Assembly (NCBI RefSeq): GCF_947504105.1
Contig: NZ_CANNGP010000003.1
Span: 124,001-188,000, forward strand
Length of the DNA: 64,000 bases
Reading direction: 5' to 3'
Source of the DNA: an uncultured Tateyamaria sp.
GTDB lineage: Bacteria > Pseudomonadota > Alphaproteobacteria > Rhodobacterales > Rhodobacteraceae
Under the pieces are notes generated by a model that saw only the letters and a program-made list of their open reading frames with translations, was not told where the DNA came from and did no database searches. Position numbers and translations under genes: made by a program. This document shows, piece after piece, positions 27,859-36,942 of the stretch (position 1 is the first letter of the stretch; every line of letters begins with the position of its first letter).

Positions 27859-29385
27859 ATGACCACCGAAGTCCGCGTGCCTACACTGGGCGAAAGCGTC
27901 ACCGAAGCCACCGTCGCCACATGGTTCAAGAAACCCGGCGATAGCGTTCAGGTCGACGAAATGCTGTGCGAGCTGGAAACAGACAAGGTCACGGTCGAGG
28001 TGCCCAGCCCCGTGGCGGGGACCCTGGCCGATATCGTGGCTGCCGAAGGGGAAACCGTAGGTGTTGACGCTCTGCTTGCCAATATCGCCGAAGGCGGAGC
28101 CGCAGCGGCATCCAGCGACGCCCCCAAAGCCGAGCCGAAAGCGGCAGCACCAGCTGCCGCAGCCCCCGCCACAGGCGGTGACAGCGTCGATGTCATGGTC
28201 CCCACATTGGGCGAAAGCGTAACCGAAGCAACGGTCAGCACATGGTTCAAAGCCGTCGGTGACGCCGTCGCGCAAGACGAAATGCTATGCGAGTTGGAAA
28301 CCGACAAGGTCAGCGTCGAAGTACCCGCCCCTGCGGCTGGTGTTCTTGCCGAAATCACGGCACCCGAAGGCACAACTGTCGACGCATCGGCCAAATTGGC
28401 CGTGATCTCATCCTCCGGCGCAGTCGCAACACCTGTCGCGGCCGCATCAGAGGCCGCACAGGCCGCCGTCCCCGCGGGGACAGGTCGTTCGGACGTGGAA
28501 AACGCACCCTCCGCCCAGAAGGCAATGGCCGAGGCCGGGATCAGCGCCGATCAGGTCACCGGAACGGGTCGCGATGGCCGCGTGATGAAAGAGGATGTGG
28601 CCAAAGCCGTCGCAGCGGCAGCCACTGCACCCGCGCCGGTGGCACCAGTGGCAGCACCCCGCGCACCCGTGGCCGCAGACGATGCCGCACGCGAGGAACG
28701 GGTGAAAATGACAAGGCTAAGGCAGACCATCGCCAAGCGCCTCAAGGACAGCCAGAACACCGCCGCCATGCTCACCACCTACAACGAGGTGGACATGACC
28801 GAGGTGATGGCCCTCAGGAACGACTACAAGGACCTGTTCCTGAAGAAACACGGGGTCAAGCTGGGCTTCATGTCCTTCTTCACCAAGGCGTGCTGCCACG
28901 CGCTGAAAGAAGTGCCCGAGGTCAATGCCGAGATTGACGGGACCGACATCGTCTACAAGAACTTCGTGCACATGGGCATCGCCGCCGGCACGCCCACGGG
29001 GCTTGTGGTGCCAGTGATCCGCGACGCGGATGCAATGTCGTTCCACACCATCGAACAGGCCATCGCCGAAAAGGGTGCCCGCGCCCGCGACGGCAAGCTA
29101 TCCATGGCGGAAATGCAGGGCGGCACGTTCACGATCTCGAACGGCGGCGTCTATGGCTCGCTCATGTCCTCACCCATCTTGAACCCGCCACAGTCGGGCA
29201 TCCTAGGCATGCACAAGATCCAGGACCGTCCCATGGCCATCGGCGGCCAAGTGGTGGTCCGGCCGATGATGTATCTCGCCCTCAGCTACGACCACCGGAT
29301 CGTTGACGGCAAAGGGGCGGTAACGTTCCTGGTGCGTGTGAAAGAGGCCCTGGAAGATCCGCGGCGTCTGTTGATGGATTTGTGA
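27859..29385 (+). CDS. sucB: 2-oxoglutarate dehydrogenase E2 (dihydrolipoyl succinyltransferase) with two lipoyl domains
   Basis: 508 aa. Two lipoyl domains are present, each with the E-x-D-K lipoylation site: [18 protein letters not shown] near residue 40 and [18 protein letters not shown] near residue 150. They are separated by Ala/Pro-rich linkers. A peripheral subunit-binding domain follows ([20 protein letters not shown]), then the catalytic domain ending [16 protein letters not shown] with the His and Asp of H-x-x-x-D-G. The E. coli enzyme has one lipoyl domain, so this is an internal duplication, still visible in DNA. The stop overlaps the next start (TGATG). Confidence 0.97.
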   Translation: MTTEVRVPTLGESVTEATVATWFKKPGDSVQVDEMLCELETDKVTVEVPSPVAGTLADIVAAEGETVGVDALLANIAEGGAAAASSDAPKAEPKAAAPAAAAPATGGDSVDVMVPTLGESVTEATVSTWFKAVGDAVAQDEMLCELETDKVSVEVPAPAAGVLAEITAPEGTTVDASAKLAVISSSGAVATPVAAASEAAQAAVPAGTGRSDVENAPSAQKAMAEAGISADQVTGTGRDGRVMKEDVAKAVAAAATAPAPVAPVAAPRAPVAADDAAREERVKMTRLRQTIAKRLKDSQNTAAMLTTYNEVDMTEVMALRNDYKDLFLKKHGVKLGFMSFFTKACCHALKEVPEVNAEIDGTDIVYKNFVHMGIAAGTPTGLVVPVIRDADAMSFHTIEQAIAEKGARARDGKLSMAEMQGGTFTISNGGVYGSLMSSPILNPPQSGILGMHKIQDRPMAIGGQVVVRPMMYLALSYDHRIVDGKGAVTFLVRVKEALEDPRRLLMDL

Positions 29386-29897
29386 TGCAACAAGACCAAC
29401 CAAACAGACACGGTGCACCGACGTTTTATGACATCCCCAAAAAGGATTTCGGAAAAATTCGTCTGTACTATGGAACCCGGGCAATTCTCTTTTTAGTCGG
29501 CGCTGTCGCCTGTTTTGCTGCGATTATCCCGGGAGGTTCTTTATCCAGTCCAGTTCTAGCGTTTTGGTCCGGTATCATTGTCTTGATCGGATGTACTGTT
29601 GCACTCTGGTTTTCGAAACCGGTTCTTGGGCTGTCTTTTGCGGCGCCCAAATTGGGTGTCACGCTGAAAGTCTGGTGGGCCCTGATACTGATCTGTAGTG
29701 GTGCATATGCCGCAGACTCACGGGGCTATGTGGAAGCAGTGATTGCCCGCCCAGTACTCGCAATTTCGGGAACGATTTTCTTTCTCGTCCCTTTGTTAAC
29801 ATCCGCTAAGTTGGTTTTTCATCCAGCAATGGGCGGAGCGCTCCAAGAAATGACGCAAGACCATAAAGCGCGTAGCAAGCAAAGCTTTAAAAAATGA
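29385..29897 (+). CDS. Four-helix membrane protein of unknown function
   Basis: A 170-aa protein with a 30-residue N-terminal soluble part and four hydrophobic segments (for example AILFLVGAVACFAAIIPGG, AFWSGIIVLIGCTVALWF and ISGTIFFLVPLLTSAKLVF). No family recognised. It is translationally coupled at both ends: the ATG overlaps the sucB stop and its own stop overlaps the first MAPEG gene. Its GC content is lower than that of sucB or the MAPEG genes, which suggests late insertion into the operon. Confidence 0.6.
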   Translation: MQQDQPNRHGAPTFYDIPKKDFGKIRLYYGTRAILFLVGAVACFAAIIPGGSLSSPVLAFWSGIIVLIGCTVALWFSKPVLGLSFAAPKLGVTLKVWWALILICSGAYAADSRGYVEAVIARPVLAISGTIFFLVPLLTSAKLVFHPAMGGALQEMTQDHKARSKQSFKK

Positions 29898-30286
29898 CCC
29901 CAGAACTCACCTACCTCACCTACGCGGTCCTCCTCCTGATCGCCCACGCGCTCCTGCAGGCCACCTTCTCAGACCTGTCGAAAGGTCTCGGCTGGGCACT
30001 TGGCCCACAAGATGAGCAGCGTGACCAGAACCAGATCGCGGGCCGCATCCAGCGCGCCCTCAAAAACTACCTCGAAACCCTCCCGGCCTTCATCGCGCTC
30101 GCCCTGATGCTCAAGGTCACCGACCTCGGCACGGCCACCACGGCCACGGGCGCTGCACTCTGGTTCTGGGCGCGTGTCGTCTACATCCCGGCCTATGCTT
30201 CAGGCATCCCAATGATCCGCTCCATCGCGTGGTTCGCATCGCTGGCTGGCCTCGCGCTTATGATCCTGCCACTTCTGGGCGCATGA
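29894..30286 (+). CDS. MAPEG-family membrane protein
   Basis: A 130-aa protein with four predicted helices and the MAPEG pattern: RIQRALKNYLETLPAFIALA (the R-x-x-x-A-x-x-N-x-x-E-x-x-P motif) and FWARVVYIPAYASGIPMIRS. MAPEG proteins include microsomal glutathione transferases, but bacterial versions of this length are largely uncharacterised. The start overlaps the preceding stop by 4 nt. Confidence 0.85.
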   Translation: MTPELTYLTYAVLLLIAHALLQATFSDLSKGLGWALGPQDEQRDQNQIAGRIQRALKNYLETLPAFIALALMLKVTDLGTATTATGAALWFWARVVYIPAYASGIPMIRSIAWFASLAGLALMILPLLGA

Positions 30287-30374
30287 TCCCGATCGCATCA
30301 CATATCCGGGCACCATACGTCGCGTCCAAACGCGAGTGCAGTTGGACATGGAATACAAGCACTGGAGGTACGGC

Positions 30375-30797
30375 ATGACCCCCGAGCTCACGGCACTCAC
30401 GCTCGCTGCCCTTTTACAGGTTCTCCAGTTTTACCTGATGGCGCTGCCAACCAATATCGAACTGCCGCAGGGCAAAACGCTGTCTCCCCGCGACCGCAAC
30501 CGAATGGGTGGCGACATCCAGGATCAGGTATCGGACAAGACGGCGCGGCTGATCCGGGCGTGGAACAACCACTTCGAAAGCCTCGCGCTGTTCACCATTG
30601 CATGCGTGGTCATCACCTTGTCGGATCAATCCACGTCCTTAACAGCCGTCTGCGCATGGACCTATCTCATTGCCCGCATCCTCTACATCCCGGCCTACTA
30701 TTTCGGCCTGATCCCCTGGCGATCGCTGATCTGGTTTACCGGGTTCACTGCCACAACACTTATGCTGATCGCGGCACTCATCCCTTCTTCTGGCTGA
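30375..30797 (+). CDS. MAPEG-family membrane protein (second copy)
   Basis: A 140-aa paralogue of the preceding gene: [20 protein letters not shown] in place of the typical N-x-x-E-x-x-P motif (the Pro is Leu here), followed by [20 protein letters not shown]. Four helices. The ATG at 30375 ([13 protein letters not shown]) parallels the start of the first copy (MTPELTYLTYAVL), which supports duplication in situ. It lies 61 nt upstream of lpd. Confidence 0.85.
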   Translation: MTPELTALTLAALLQVLQFYLMALPTNIELPQGKTLSPRDRNRMGGDIQDQVSDKTARLIRAWNNHFESLALFTIACVVITLSDQSTSLTAVCAWTYLIARILYIPAYYFGLIPWRSLIWFTGFTATTLMLIAALIPSSG

Positions 30798-30812
30798 AAA
30801 TACCACAGGGGT

Positions 30813-30830
30813 CCGGGGGCTGGCCCCCGG
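30813..30830 (+). other. Perfect GC hairpin upstream of lpd
   Basis: CCGGGGGC and GCCCCCGG pair around a TG loop, 28 nt before the lpd start, with no T-run. It is similar in form to the hairpin after sucD. A role in mRNA stability or attenuation is possible. Confidence 0.45.
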
Positions 30831-30858
30831 TCCAACGCATAACAAAAGGACCTTACCC

Positions 30859-32247
30859 ATGGCTTCTTACGACGTAATCATCATAGGCTCCGGCCCCGGC
30901 GGCTATGTCTGTGCCATCCGCTGCGCACAGCTCGGCCTGAAAACCGCCTGCGTCGAGGGGGGCGAGACGCTGGGCGGCACCTGCCTGAATGTGGGCTGCA
31001 TACCTTCCAAGGCGCTTCTGCACGCGTCCCACATGCTTCACGAGGCCGAACACAATTTCGGTGCCATGGGTCTCAAGGGCAAATCGCCATCCGTCGATTG
31101 GAAGCAGATGCTGCAATACAAGACCGACACGATCGGCCAGAACACCAAGGGGGTCGAATTCCTGTTCAAGAAGAACAAGGTCGACTGGCTCAAGGGATGG
31201 GGCAGCATCCCCGAGGCGGGCAAGGTCAAGGTCGGGGACGAGGTCCACGAGGCCAAGAACATCATCATCGCCACCGGGTCCGATGTTGCGACCCTGCCAG
31301 GGATCGAGATTGACGAAAAGATTGTCGTCAGTTCCACCGGCGCGCTGGAGCTGGGCAAGGTGCCCAAGAAAATGGTGGTCATCGGCGCAGGCGTTATCGG
31401 GCTTGAACTTGGCTCGGTCTACAAGCGGCTGGGTTCAGACGTGCAGGTGATCGAATTCCTTGACACCGTCACCCCCGGCATGGATGCCGAGGTGCAGCGC
31501 CAGTTCCAGAAGATCATGATCAAACAGGGGCTTGGCTTCACCATGGGGGCCGCCGTGCAAAAGGTGGATGTCGCCAAGGGCAAGGCCAAGGTACATTACA
31601 AGCTGCGCAAGGATGACAGTGAGCACGTTGTGGACGCCGACGTGGTTCTGGTTGCCACGGGCCGCAAACCCTACACCGACGGGCTGGGGCTGGATACTCT
31701 GGGCATCAAGATGACCGACCGGGGTCAGATCGCGGTCGACGCCCATTGGCAGACCAATATCCCCGGCATCTATGCCATCGGCGACGTGATCGAGGGACCG
31801 ATGCTGGCCCACAAAGCCGAGGACGAGGGCATGGCCGCCGCCGATCAGATTGCAGGCAAGCATGGACATGTGAACTACGGTGTGATCCCCGGCGTGATCT
31901 ACACTCACCCGGAGGTCGCCAATGTCGGCGCCACCGAAGAGATGCTGAAAGCCGAAGGACGCAAGTACAAGGCGGGCAAATTCAGCTTTATGGGGAATGG
32001 TCGGGCCAAGGCGAACTTTGCGGCAGATGGCTTCGTCAAGATCCTGGCTGATGCTGAAACCGACCGTATCCTTGGCGCACATATCATCGGGCCAAGCGCG
32101 GGCGACCTGATCCACGAGGTCTGCGTGGCGATGGAATTCGGTGCCTCGGCCGAGGATCTGGCTCTGACCTGCCACGCCCACCCCACCTATTCCGAAGCAG
32201 TACGCGAAGCGGCACTGGCTTGTGGCCTTGGGGCGATCCATAGCTGA
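30859..32247 (+). CDS. lpd: Dihydrolipoyl dehydrogenase (E3)
   Basis: A 462-aa flavoprotein that reoxidises the lipoamide of SucB with NAD+. FAD loop [20 protein letters not shown]; redox-active disulfide [22 protein letters not shown] loop [20 protein letters not shown]; second FAD site [20 protein letters not shown]; catalytic His-Glu pair in [16 protein letters not shown]. An AAAGGA site precedes the ATG. It is the last gene of the suc operon. Confidence 0.97.
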   Translation: MASYDVIIIGSGPGGYVCAIRCAQLGLKTACVEGGETLGGTCLNVGCIPSKALLHASHMLHEAEHNFGAMGLKGKSPSVDWKQMLQYKTDTIGQNTKGVEFLFKKNKVDWLKGWGSIPEAGKVKVGDEVHEAKNIIIATGSDVATLPGIEIDEKIVVSSTGALELGKVPKKMVVIGAGVIGLELGSVYKRLGSDVQVIEFLDTVTPGMDAEVQRQFQKIMIKQGLGFTMGAAVQKVDVAKGKAKVHYKLRKDDSEHVVDADVVLVATGRKPYTDGLGLDTLGIKMTDRGQIAVDAHWQTNIPGIYAIGDVIEGPMLAHKAEDEGMAAADQIAGKHGHVNYGVIPGVIYTHPEVANVGATEEMLKAEGRKYKAGKFSFMGNGRAKANFAADGFVKILADAETDRILGAHIIGPSAGDLIHEVCVAMEFGASAEDLALTCHAHPTYSEAVREAALACGLGAIHS

Positions 32248-32269
32248 CGGCAGCCGCAGCAGGCGCGCG

Positions 32270-32302
32270 ATACAGGGCCGTTTCTGGGGGGCGGCCCTGT
32301 AT
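32270..32302 (+). terminator. Terminator of the suc-lpd operon
   Basis: ATACAGGGCCG at 32270-32280 pairs perfectly with CGGCCCTGTAT at 32292-32302, an 11-bp stem with an 11-nt loop, 22 nt after the lpd stop. Only a weak T-run follows. Confidence 0.65.
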
Positions 32303-32541
32303 ATTTGGATCGAAACCGGCTCATAGGATCGAGTTGCGTGTCCATCCGTTCGTAATTCAAAGGCAAAACAGGCAACCATCCGCCACCGCACGGGCGTGCC
32401 CTCGGAGCAAATCCGCGTATGGCGCGTTCATGCCTATGTCAGAGGGGGGGGGTGTCATTTCCTTTTTGGCCAACCGCGCTCCTTGATAGGGAAGCTCGTT
32501 CGGGCTGAAAGACCTTTTCTAAACGACAAGAGGATATCATC

Positions 32542-33042
32542 ATGGATCGTCGCAGCACTTTGAAACTGATTGGGGGCGGCGCTGCCCTGCTGACAATTGC
32601 CGCATGTGCGCAACCGCAAGACCCCGACATCGTCGATATCGCCGCGGGCGATCCGAACTTCTCGACCCTGGTGGCGGCAATTCAGGCAGCCGGACTTGTC
32701 GATACGCTCAAAGGTCCCGGCCCTTTCACGGTCTTCGCACCAACCAACGACGCATTTGCCGCCTTGCCCGCAGGAACAGTGGACAACCTGCTCTTACCCG
32801 AGAACAAAGATCAGCTGGTCAGTATCCTGACCTACCACGTCGTACCGGGCCAAATTACCGCCGGAGATGTGCTGGGCACCCGGCAGAACGTCGCAACGGT
32901 GCAAGGGGGCACTCTGGATGTGAACGGGATCGTGGGCAAATTTGGTTCAGGCGTGAAGGTGAACGATGCCAATGTAATCCAGCCCGACATCTTCGCCTCT
33001 AATGGCGTGATCCACGCAATCGATCAGGTGCTGATCCCCTAA
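32542..33042 (+). CDS. Fasciclin-domain lipoprotein
   Basis: 166 aa. The N-terminus [20 protein letters not shown] followed by ACAQ is a twin-arginine-like or lipoprotein signal with a Cys after A-A. One FAS1 domain follows: [39 protein letters not shown] (H1 motif), [15 protein letters not shown], and [13 protein letters not shown] (H2 motif at the end). It is a surface-exposed adhesion-type domain. It is monocistronic; the 239-nt stretch before it (32303-32541) contains its promoter but no recognisable gene. Confidence 0.92.
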   Translation: MDRRSTLKLIGGGAALLTIAACAQPQDPDIVDIAAGDPNFSTLVAAIQAAGLVDTLKGPGPFTVFAPTNDAFAALPAGTVDNLLLPENKDQLVSILTYHVVPGQITAGDVLGTRQNVATVQGGTLDVNGIVGKFGSGVKVNDANVIQPDIFASNGVIHAIDQVLIP

Positions 33043-33054
33043 ACTCACGTATTC

Positions 33055-33070
33055 TGTCCCCGCGGGGACA
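33055..33070. terminator. Palindromic hairpin between convergent genes
   Basis: TGTCCCCGCGGGGACA is a perfect 16-bp palindrome in the 40-nt gap between the fasciclin gene and the opposing PPOX gene. It probably ends both transcripts, though T-runs are short. Confidence 0.45.
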
Positions 33071-33082
33071 CTTTATGTCAAA

Positions 33083-33685
33083 CTACCACATGGTTCGGGC
33101 GGTGCGCTCGGGCCATGCGGCATCGTAAGGTGCGCCGCCTTCCTCGCCCTCAGATACCTCTGCAAGGATCTCACCCGGTGTTGGCAGCCCCTCAGCATCA
33201 TTGCGCGACCATAGGCCTGCCCGGATCAGCGCCCGGGCGCATTGTGTATACACTTCACCGATGCGGATCACGATCACCGTCGCCGGATTTCGCCCCTTCT
33301 GTTCGAACCGCTGACGCAGCCTCTCGTCTATTGTCAGCCGCGCTTCACCATTCACACGCACCACCGTGTTCGATCCGGGCACCATGAACATCAACGATAC
33401 GCGACCGTCGTCGACAATATTACGCAAACTGTCGAGCCGCTGGTTCCCGCGCCAATCGGGCAGTGCTAGCGTCTTTGGATCAAGCTGCAACACCACCGGC
33501 CCATCATCGCCACGTGGGCTGCCGTCCGTCCCTGACGGCCCCACCGTCGTCAGCACCACAAAACGCGAGGCTGCGATCCACTTGGCATACAGCGGTGTCA
33601 GATGGTCAGCCACCTTGCGCAATGATGGCTGCCCGGGGATTCCATAGAGCGCTTCAAGCGCCGGGATGTTTTTGATGAACTCCAT
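33083..33685 (-). CDS. Pyridoxamine 5'-phosphate oxidase-related FMN-binding protein
   Basis: A 200-aa split-barrel flavoprotein: FVVLTTVGPSGTDGSPRGDD in the N-terminal strand, LALPDWRGNQRLDSLRNIVD and VSLMFMVPGSNTVVRVNGEA, followed by YTQCARALIRAGLW near the C-terminus. These match the PPOX-type 'MSMEG_1061 family' proteins rather than true PdxH. Probably an oxidoreductase of unknown substrate. The ATG at 33685 is preferred to a TTG three codons upstream. It overlaps the 3' end of plsC by about 30 nt. Confidence 0.82.
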   Translation of the reverse strand: MEFIKNIPALEALYGIPGQPSLRKVADHLTPLYAKWIAASRFVVLTTVGPSGTDGSPRGDDGPVVLQLDPKTLALPDWRGNQRLDSLRNIVDDGRVSLMFMVPGSNTVVRVNGEARLTIDERLRQRFEQKGRNPATVIVIRIGEVYTQCARALIRAGLWSRNDAEGLPTPGEILAEVSEGEEGGAPYDAAWPERTARTMW

Positions 33686-34403
33686 TGGGCTCAAACCCTC
33701 CTTGACGCATCAGTGCATCAGACTGCGCCTCGACCGTTTCCTCTAGCTCAGCAAGGAACGTTTCCCGATCCTTGCCCGGCGTGATCGGAGGCAGAAATTG
33801 AACCACGGCTGTGCCCGGTTTTCGCATAATTCCCTTGCGGGGCCAGAATACACCGACATTGGTCGCAACCGGCACACAGGGCTGGTTCAACTGTTCATAC
33901 AGGATCGCCGTTCCAACCTTGTAAGGCGCCTTGATACCGGGCGCGACCCTTGTGCCCTGACTGTAGATGATCAACTGCCCCGGTGTCGCACGCCCGGCTT
34001 CGACGTCCTGGACCATCTTGGCAATCGCAGCGCCCCGCTTGCCACGTTCAACGGGCACGCATTCAAGACGTTTGGCATATAAACCAATGATGGGTGTCCA
34101 AAGGATCTCGCGTTTCATGATGAACTTGGCAGACGGCAGCGCTGTAAAAATCATCATGATGTCCAGGAAAGACTGATGCTTGGCCGCGATCAGCACTTCA
34201 CCGTCGGGGACGGCCCCGCGCACCTCGGCCCGGATGCCGACCATCCAGCGCATGGACCAGAACACGTAGCGGCTGTATGTCTTGCAGGCGGCACGGGCGC
34301 CGTGTCGGCTGACAATAGCGTAAGGGGCAAAGGCCACACCAACCAGCAGCATCATGACATAGATATGGCCCACGAAGAAAAGGGATCGAAAGTATTGGAT
34401 CAT
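33654..34403 (-). CDS. plsC: 1-acyl-sn-glycerol-3-phosphate acyltransferase
   Basis: A 249-aa inner-membrane acyltransferase making phosphatidic acid. An N-terminal membrane segment (FVGHIYVMMLLVGVAFAPYA) precedes the H-x4-D catalytic motif in AAKHQSFLDIMMI; CVPVERGKRG matches block II. Block III reads SQGTR where most family members have PEGTR, a Glu-to-Gln change that may alter acceptor binding. The ATG overlaps the ftsX stop (ATGA). Confidence 0.9.
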   Translation of the reverse strand: MIQYFRSLFFVGHIYVMMLLVGVAFAPYAIVSRHGARAACKTYSRYVFWSMRWMVGIRAEVRGAVPDGEVLIAAKHQSFLDIMMIFTALPSAKFIMKREILWTPIIGLYAKRLECVPVERGKRGAAIAKMVQDVEAGRATPGQLIIYSQGTRVAPGIKAPYKVGTAILYEQLNQPCVPVATNVGVFWPRKGIMRKPGTAVVQFLPPITPGKDRETFLAELEETVEAQSDALMRQGGFEPNGVHQKHPGA

Positions 34404-35305
34404 GTAAGGGTCCTTAAAGCGCGGCTGGCCGCATAGGCTGTGGCAAACAAAGCCACCGCCCCGCAAACGGGGGGCAGAAACAGGGGTGCCAGCCACCCCG
34501 CGCCGGCAAAGCCAAACCCCGTCAGAAAACCGGGTGTATCCCCCCCTGAAGGCATCAGCCAAACGGCAATCACACCAATCACCACCCCCACAGCAGAACC
34601 GACAAGGGCTCGCAACGTAAACCGCCGGACAAAGGCATTGGCAATGTAACTGTCTGTTGCACCCACAAGGCGCAGCACGGCAATGACCTGTGCATTGGCC
34701 GCCAGCGCCGCATTGGCCGCCAGTGTCACCATGGCGGCGACAGCCCCAAGGATCAGCAAAGCGACCGTCCAGCCCAAAAGGCGCAAGCGTTGCGCCGCAG
34801 ACACAAGCGGAGCACGCCAGCGGCCATGGTCATCAAGTACCGCCCCCGGCACCTCGGCCGCCAGACGCAGGCGCAAGCCCGTCGCATCAAACCCCTGTTC
34901 GGCTGCTTCGATTTCAATCAACCGGGGCACCGGTAACGTGTCCAGTGGCAGATCCTGCCCGAACCAGGGGGCCAACAACGCCTGTTGCTCTTCATCCGTC
35001 AGCGCACGGGCCGATGCGATACCCGGGGTCGTGGAAAGTACCTCGATCGCTGCCGCGGTTTGGATCGCTCGCTGATCTTCGGGTGCGACGATGCGAATGG
35101 TCGCCGTGCGCGCCAGTTCGTCCCCCCAACGGTCGGCCAACCGGCCGGACGCAAGGGATAGGGCCAGGGCAAATACGGCCAGAAACGCCATCGCTCCTGA
35201 TACGAACAAGGTCAGCTGGGCCGTAAAGCCCGTGGGCGGCACAACTCGGTCCGCATGGCGGTCGCCAACAAGAAGGGCGCGCAAAGTGTTCCGATCAAAC
35301 GTCAC
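34400..35305 (-). CDS. ftsX: Cell-division ABC transporter permease FtsX
   Basis: 301 aa with four membrane segments: one after the cytoplasmic N-terminus (LFVSGAMAFLAVFALALSLA), then a large periplasmic loop, then three near the C-terminus with the FtsX core NAQVIAVLRLVGATDSYIAN. The GTG at 35303-35305 overlaps the ftsE stop (GTGA), which sets the start. With FtsE it couples divisome assembly to activation of cell-wall hydrolases. Cotranscribed with plsC. Confidence 0.92.
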   Translation of the reverse strand: MTFDRNTLRALLVGDRHADRVVPPTGFTAQLTLFVSGAMAFLAVFALALSLASGRLADRWGDELARTATIRIVAPEDQRAIQTAAAIEVLSTTPGIASARALTDEEQQALLAPWFGQDLPLDTLPVPRLIEIEAAEQGFDATGLRLRLAAEVPGAVLDDHGRWRAPLVSAAQRLRLLGWTVALLILGAVAAMVTLAANAALAANAQVIAVLRLVGATDSYIANAFVRRFTLRALVGSAVGVVIGVIAVWLMPSGGDTPGFLTGFGFAGAGWLAPLFLPPVCGAVALFATAYAASRALRTLT

Positions 35306-35979
35306 AAATCCGCCCCCGCCAGTTGCACCCGCCGGTTCGAGATGCGCAACACCCGTGCCTGCACCTGCGCCTTGGCTGCACGGATCAGGGACAGGTCGTG
35401 CGTTGCAATCAGTACAGTCTTGCCCATCTTGTTTAACTCGACCAGCAAAGTCAGCAACCGCTGGGACATCTCCCAATCCACGTTGCCGGTGGGCTCATCG
35501 GCCAAAACCACGTCGGGCGACATAATGACGGCCCGTGCGAGGGCAGCGCGTTGACGTTCACCCCCGGACAGTTCGGGTGGCATGGCGTCGGCGCGATTGG
35601 TCAGACCCACCCATGCCATCAGCTCTGTCAGATCCCCGTTGGCGGCATCAGCGTGCCGCCCGGAAACGGTCAGCGGCAAAGCAACATTGTCCGATACGCT
35701 CAAATGATCCAGAAACTGCACATCCTGATGCACAACGCCAACCTTGCGCCGGATCATCGCAACATCATCGCGTTCAAGGGCACGTACATCACGTTCAAAC
35801 AGGCGCACATGGCCGGCAGTGGGCAACAAGGCGCCATAACACAGCTTGAGCAGCGTCGTCTTGCCCGCGCCCGATGGGCCGGTCAGAAAGTGAAATGATC
35901 CCGGCGCCAGCTTGACCGAAATATCGGACAGCAATTCACCACCGCCATAGCTGTAAGCTACATTTTCCAGCTCGATCAC
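35302..35979 (-). CDS. ftsE: Cell-division ABC transporter ATPase FtsE
   Basis: A 225-aa ABC ATPase: Walker A GPSGAGKTTLLK, Q-loop VGVVHQDVQFLDHLSVSDN, signature ELSGGERQRAALARA, Walker B PDVVLADEPTGNVDW, and the switch His in LIATHDLSLI. First gene of an ftsE-ftsX-plsC operon, divergent from the zinc-ribbon gene with a 147-nt promoter region between them. Confidence 0.95.
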   Translation of the reverse strand: MIELENVAYSYGGGELLSDISVKLAPGSFHFLTGPSGAGKTTLLKLCYGALLPTAGHVRLFERDVRALERDDVAMIRRKVGVVHQDVQFLDHLSVSDNVALPLTVSGRHADAANGDLTELMAWVGLTNRADAMPPELSGGERQRAALARAVIMSPDVVLADEPTGNVDWEMSQRLLTLLVELNKMGKTVLIATHDLSLIRAAKAQVQARVLRISNRRVQLAGADL

Positions 35980-36126
35980 GTGTGCCCCCGCCCCTTTGGG
36001 ACCTGTTGTGCCTCAGCACCATGCCGGATTCAATCTGAATGCTGCGACACCGGTGGTCGCACTTATGTCTTTTCTGAACAATTCCTACAACATATGGTGA
36101 TACACAAAACCGAGGCAGGACCCAAA

Positions 36127-36939
36127 ATGCGGCTGATATGTCCCAATTGCGATGCGCAATACGAGGTTGTAGATGACGTGATCCCCTCAGAGGGACGCGA
36201 CGTGCAGTGTTCGAACTGCGGGCAGACCTGGTTTCAGCATCATCCCGACTACGCACCCGACGAACCCGAGGAGGCCGACGCACCCGCGGATCTGGCTCCG
36301 CCGGATGACACACCGGTCGAAGACGAAGAACGCGTCGATGCGCCGGACCACCAGCGGCGCGAACTTGATCCGTCCATCGCGGACATCCTGCGACAAGAAG
36401 CAGAGATCGAAGCACAAGCCCGTGCAACCGAGGCGGAAAGCCTTGAAAGCCAGCCGGACCTTGGCCTGGATAGCGCCGAAACGGATTCAGACCGCCGGGC
36501 CCGCGAAGCCCGAGAACGAATGGCACGTATGCGGGGCGAAGACAGCGGTCCCGAACACGTTTCGGAAGCGGCTGCAACGGCAGCAGCCATCGGGTCCCGG
36601 CGCGATCTGCTGCCGGACATCGAAGAGATCAATTCGACACTGCGCTCGACCGGTGACCGTCAAACCGCACCCGCGGCAGATGTGGCAACGGACCCGGCTG
36701 AGGCAGCACCCCGCAAGTCCGGCTTTCGCCGCGGTTTCATGCTGATGATCCTGCTCGCAGTGATCCTTGGGGCGATCTATGTCTTTGCACCTGACATCGC
36801 GCGGGCTGTCCCGCAGGTCGATCCATTTCTCAGCGCCTATGTGGCCCAGGTCGACAGCGCGCGAGTGTGGCTGGACGGTCGTGTTGCTACCGGTTTGACA
36901 TGGCTCGAAAACCTGTCAGCACCCGTCGACGAGGGCTAG
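36127..36939 (+). CDS. Zinc-ribbon (MJ0042) membrane protein
   Basis: A 270-aa protein: N-terminal zinc ribbon MRLICPNCDAQYEV, then VQCSNCGQTW (two C-x-x-C pairs). A long acidic, Ala/Glu-rich disordered linker of about 150 residues follows, then one membrane helix (FMLMILLAVILGAIYVFA) and a short extracytoplasmic tail. The MJ0042/DUF3426 class is common beside ftsE in alphaproteobacteria. A role in envelope or stress regulation is inferred only. It is convergent with the TIGR02302 gene. Confidence 0.85.
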   Translation: MRLICPNCDAQYEVVDDVIPSEGRDVQCSNCGQTWFQHHPDYAPDEPEEADAPADLAPPDDTPVEDEERVDAPDHQRRELDPSIADILRQEAEIEAQARATEAESLESQPDLGLDSAETDSDRRAREARERMARMRGEDSGPEHVSEAAATAAAIGSRRDLLPDIEEINSTLRSTGDRQTAPAADVATDPAEAAPRKSGFRRGFMLMILLAVILGAIYVFAPDIARAVPQVDPFLSAYVAQVDSARVWLDGRVATGLTWLENLSAPVDEG

Positions 36940-36942
36940 CCC

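Noticed and set aside
31435-32391. 318-codon minus-strand ORF
   Set aside because: Antisense to lpd and across its terminator.
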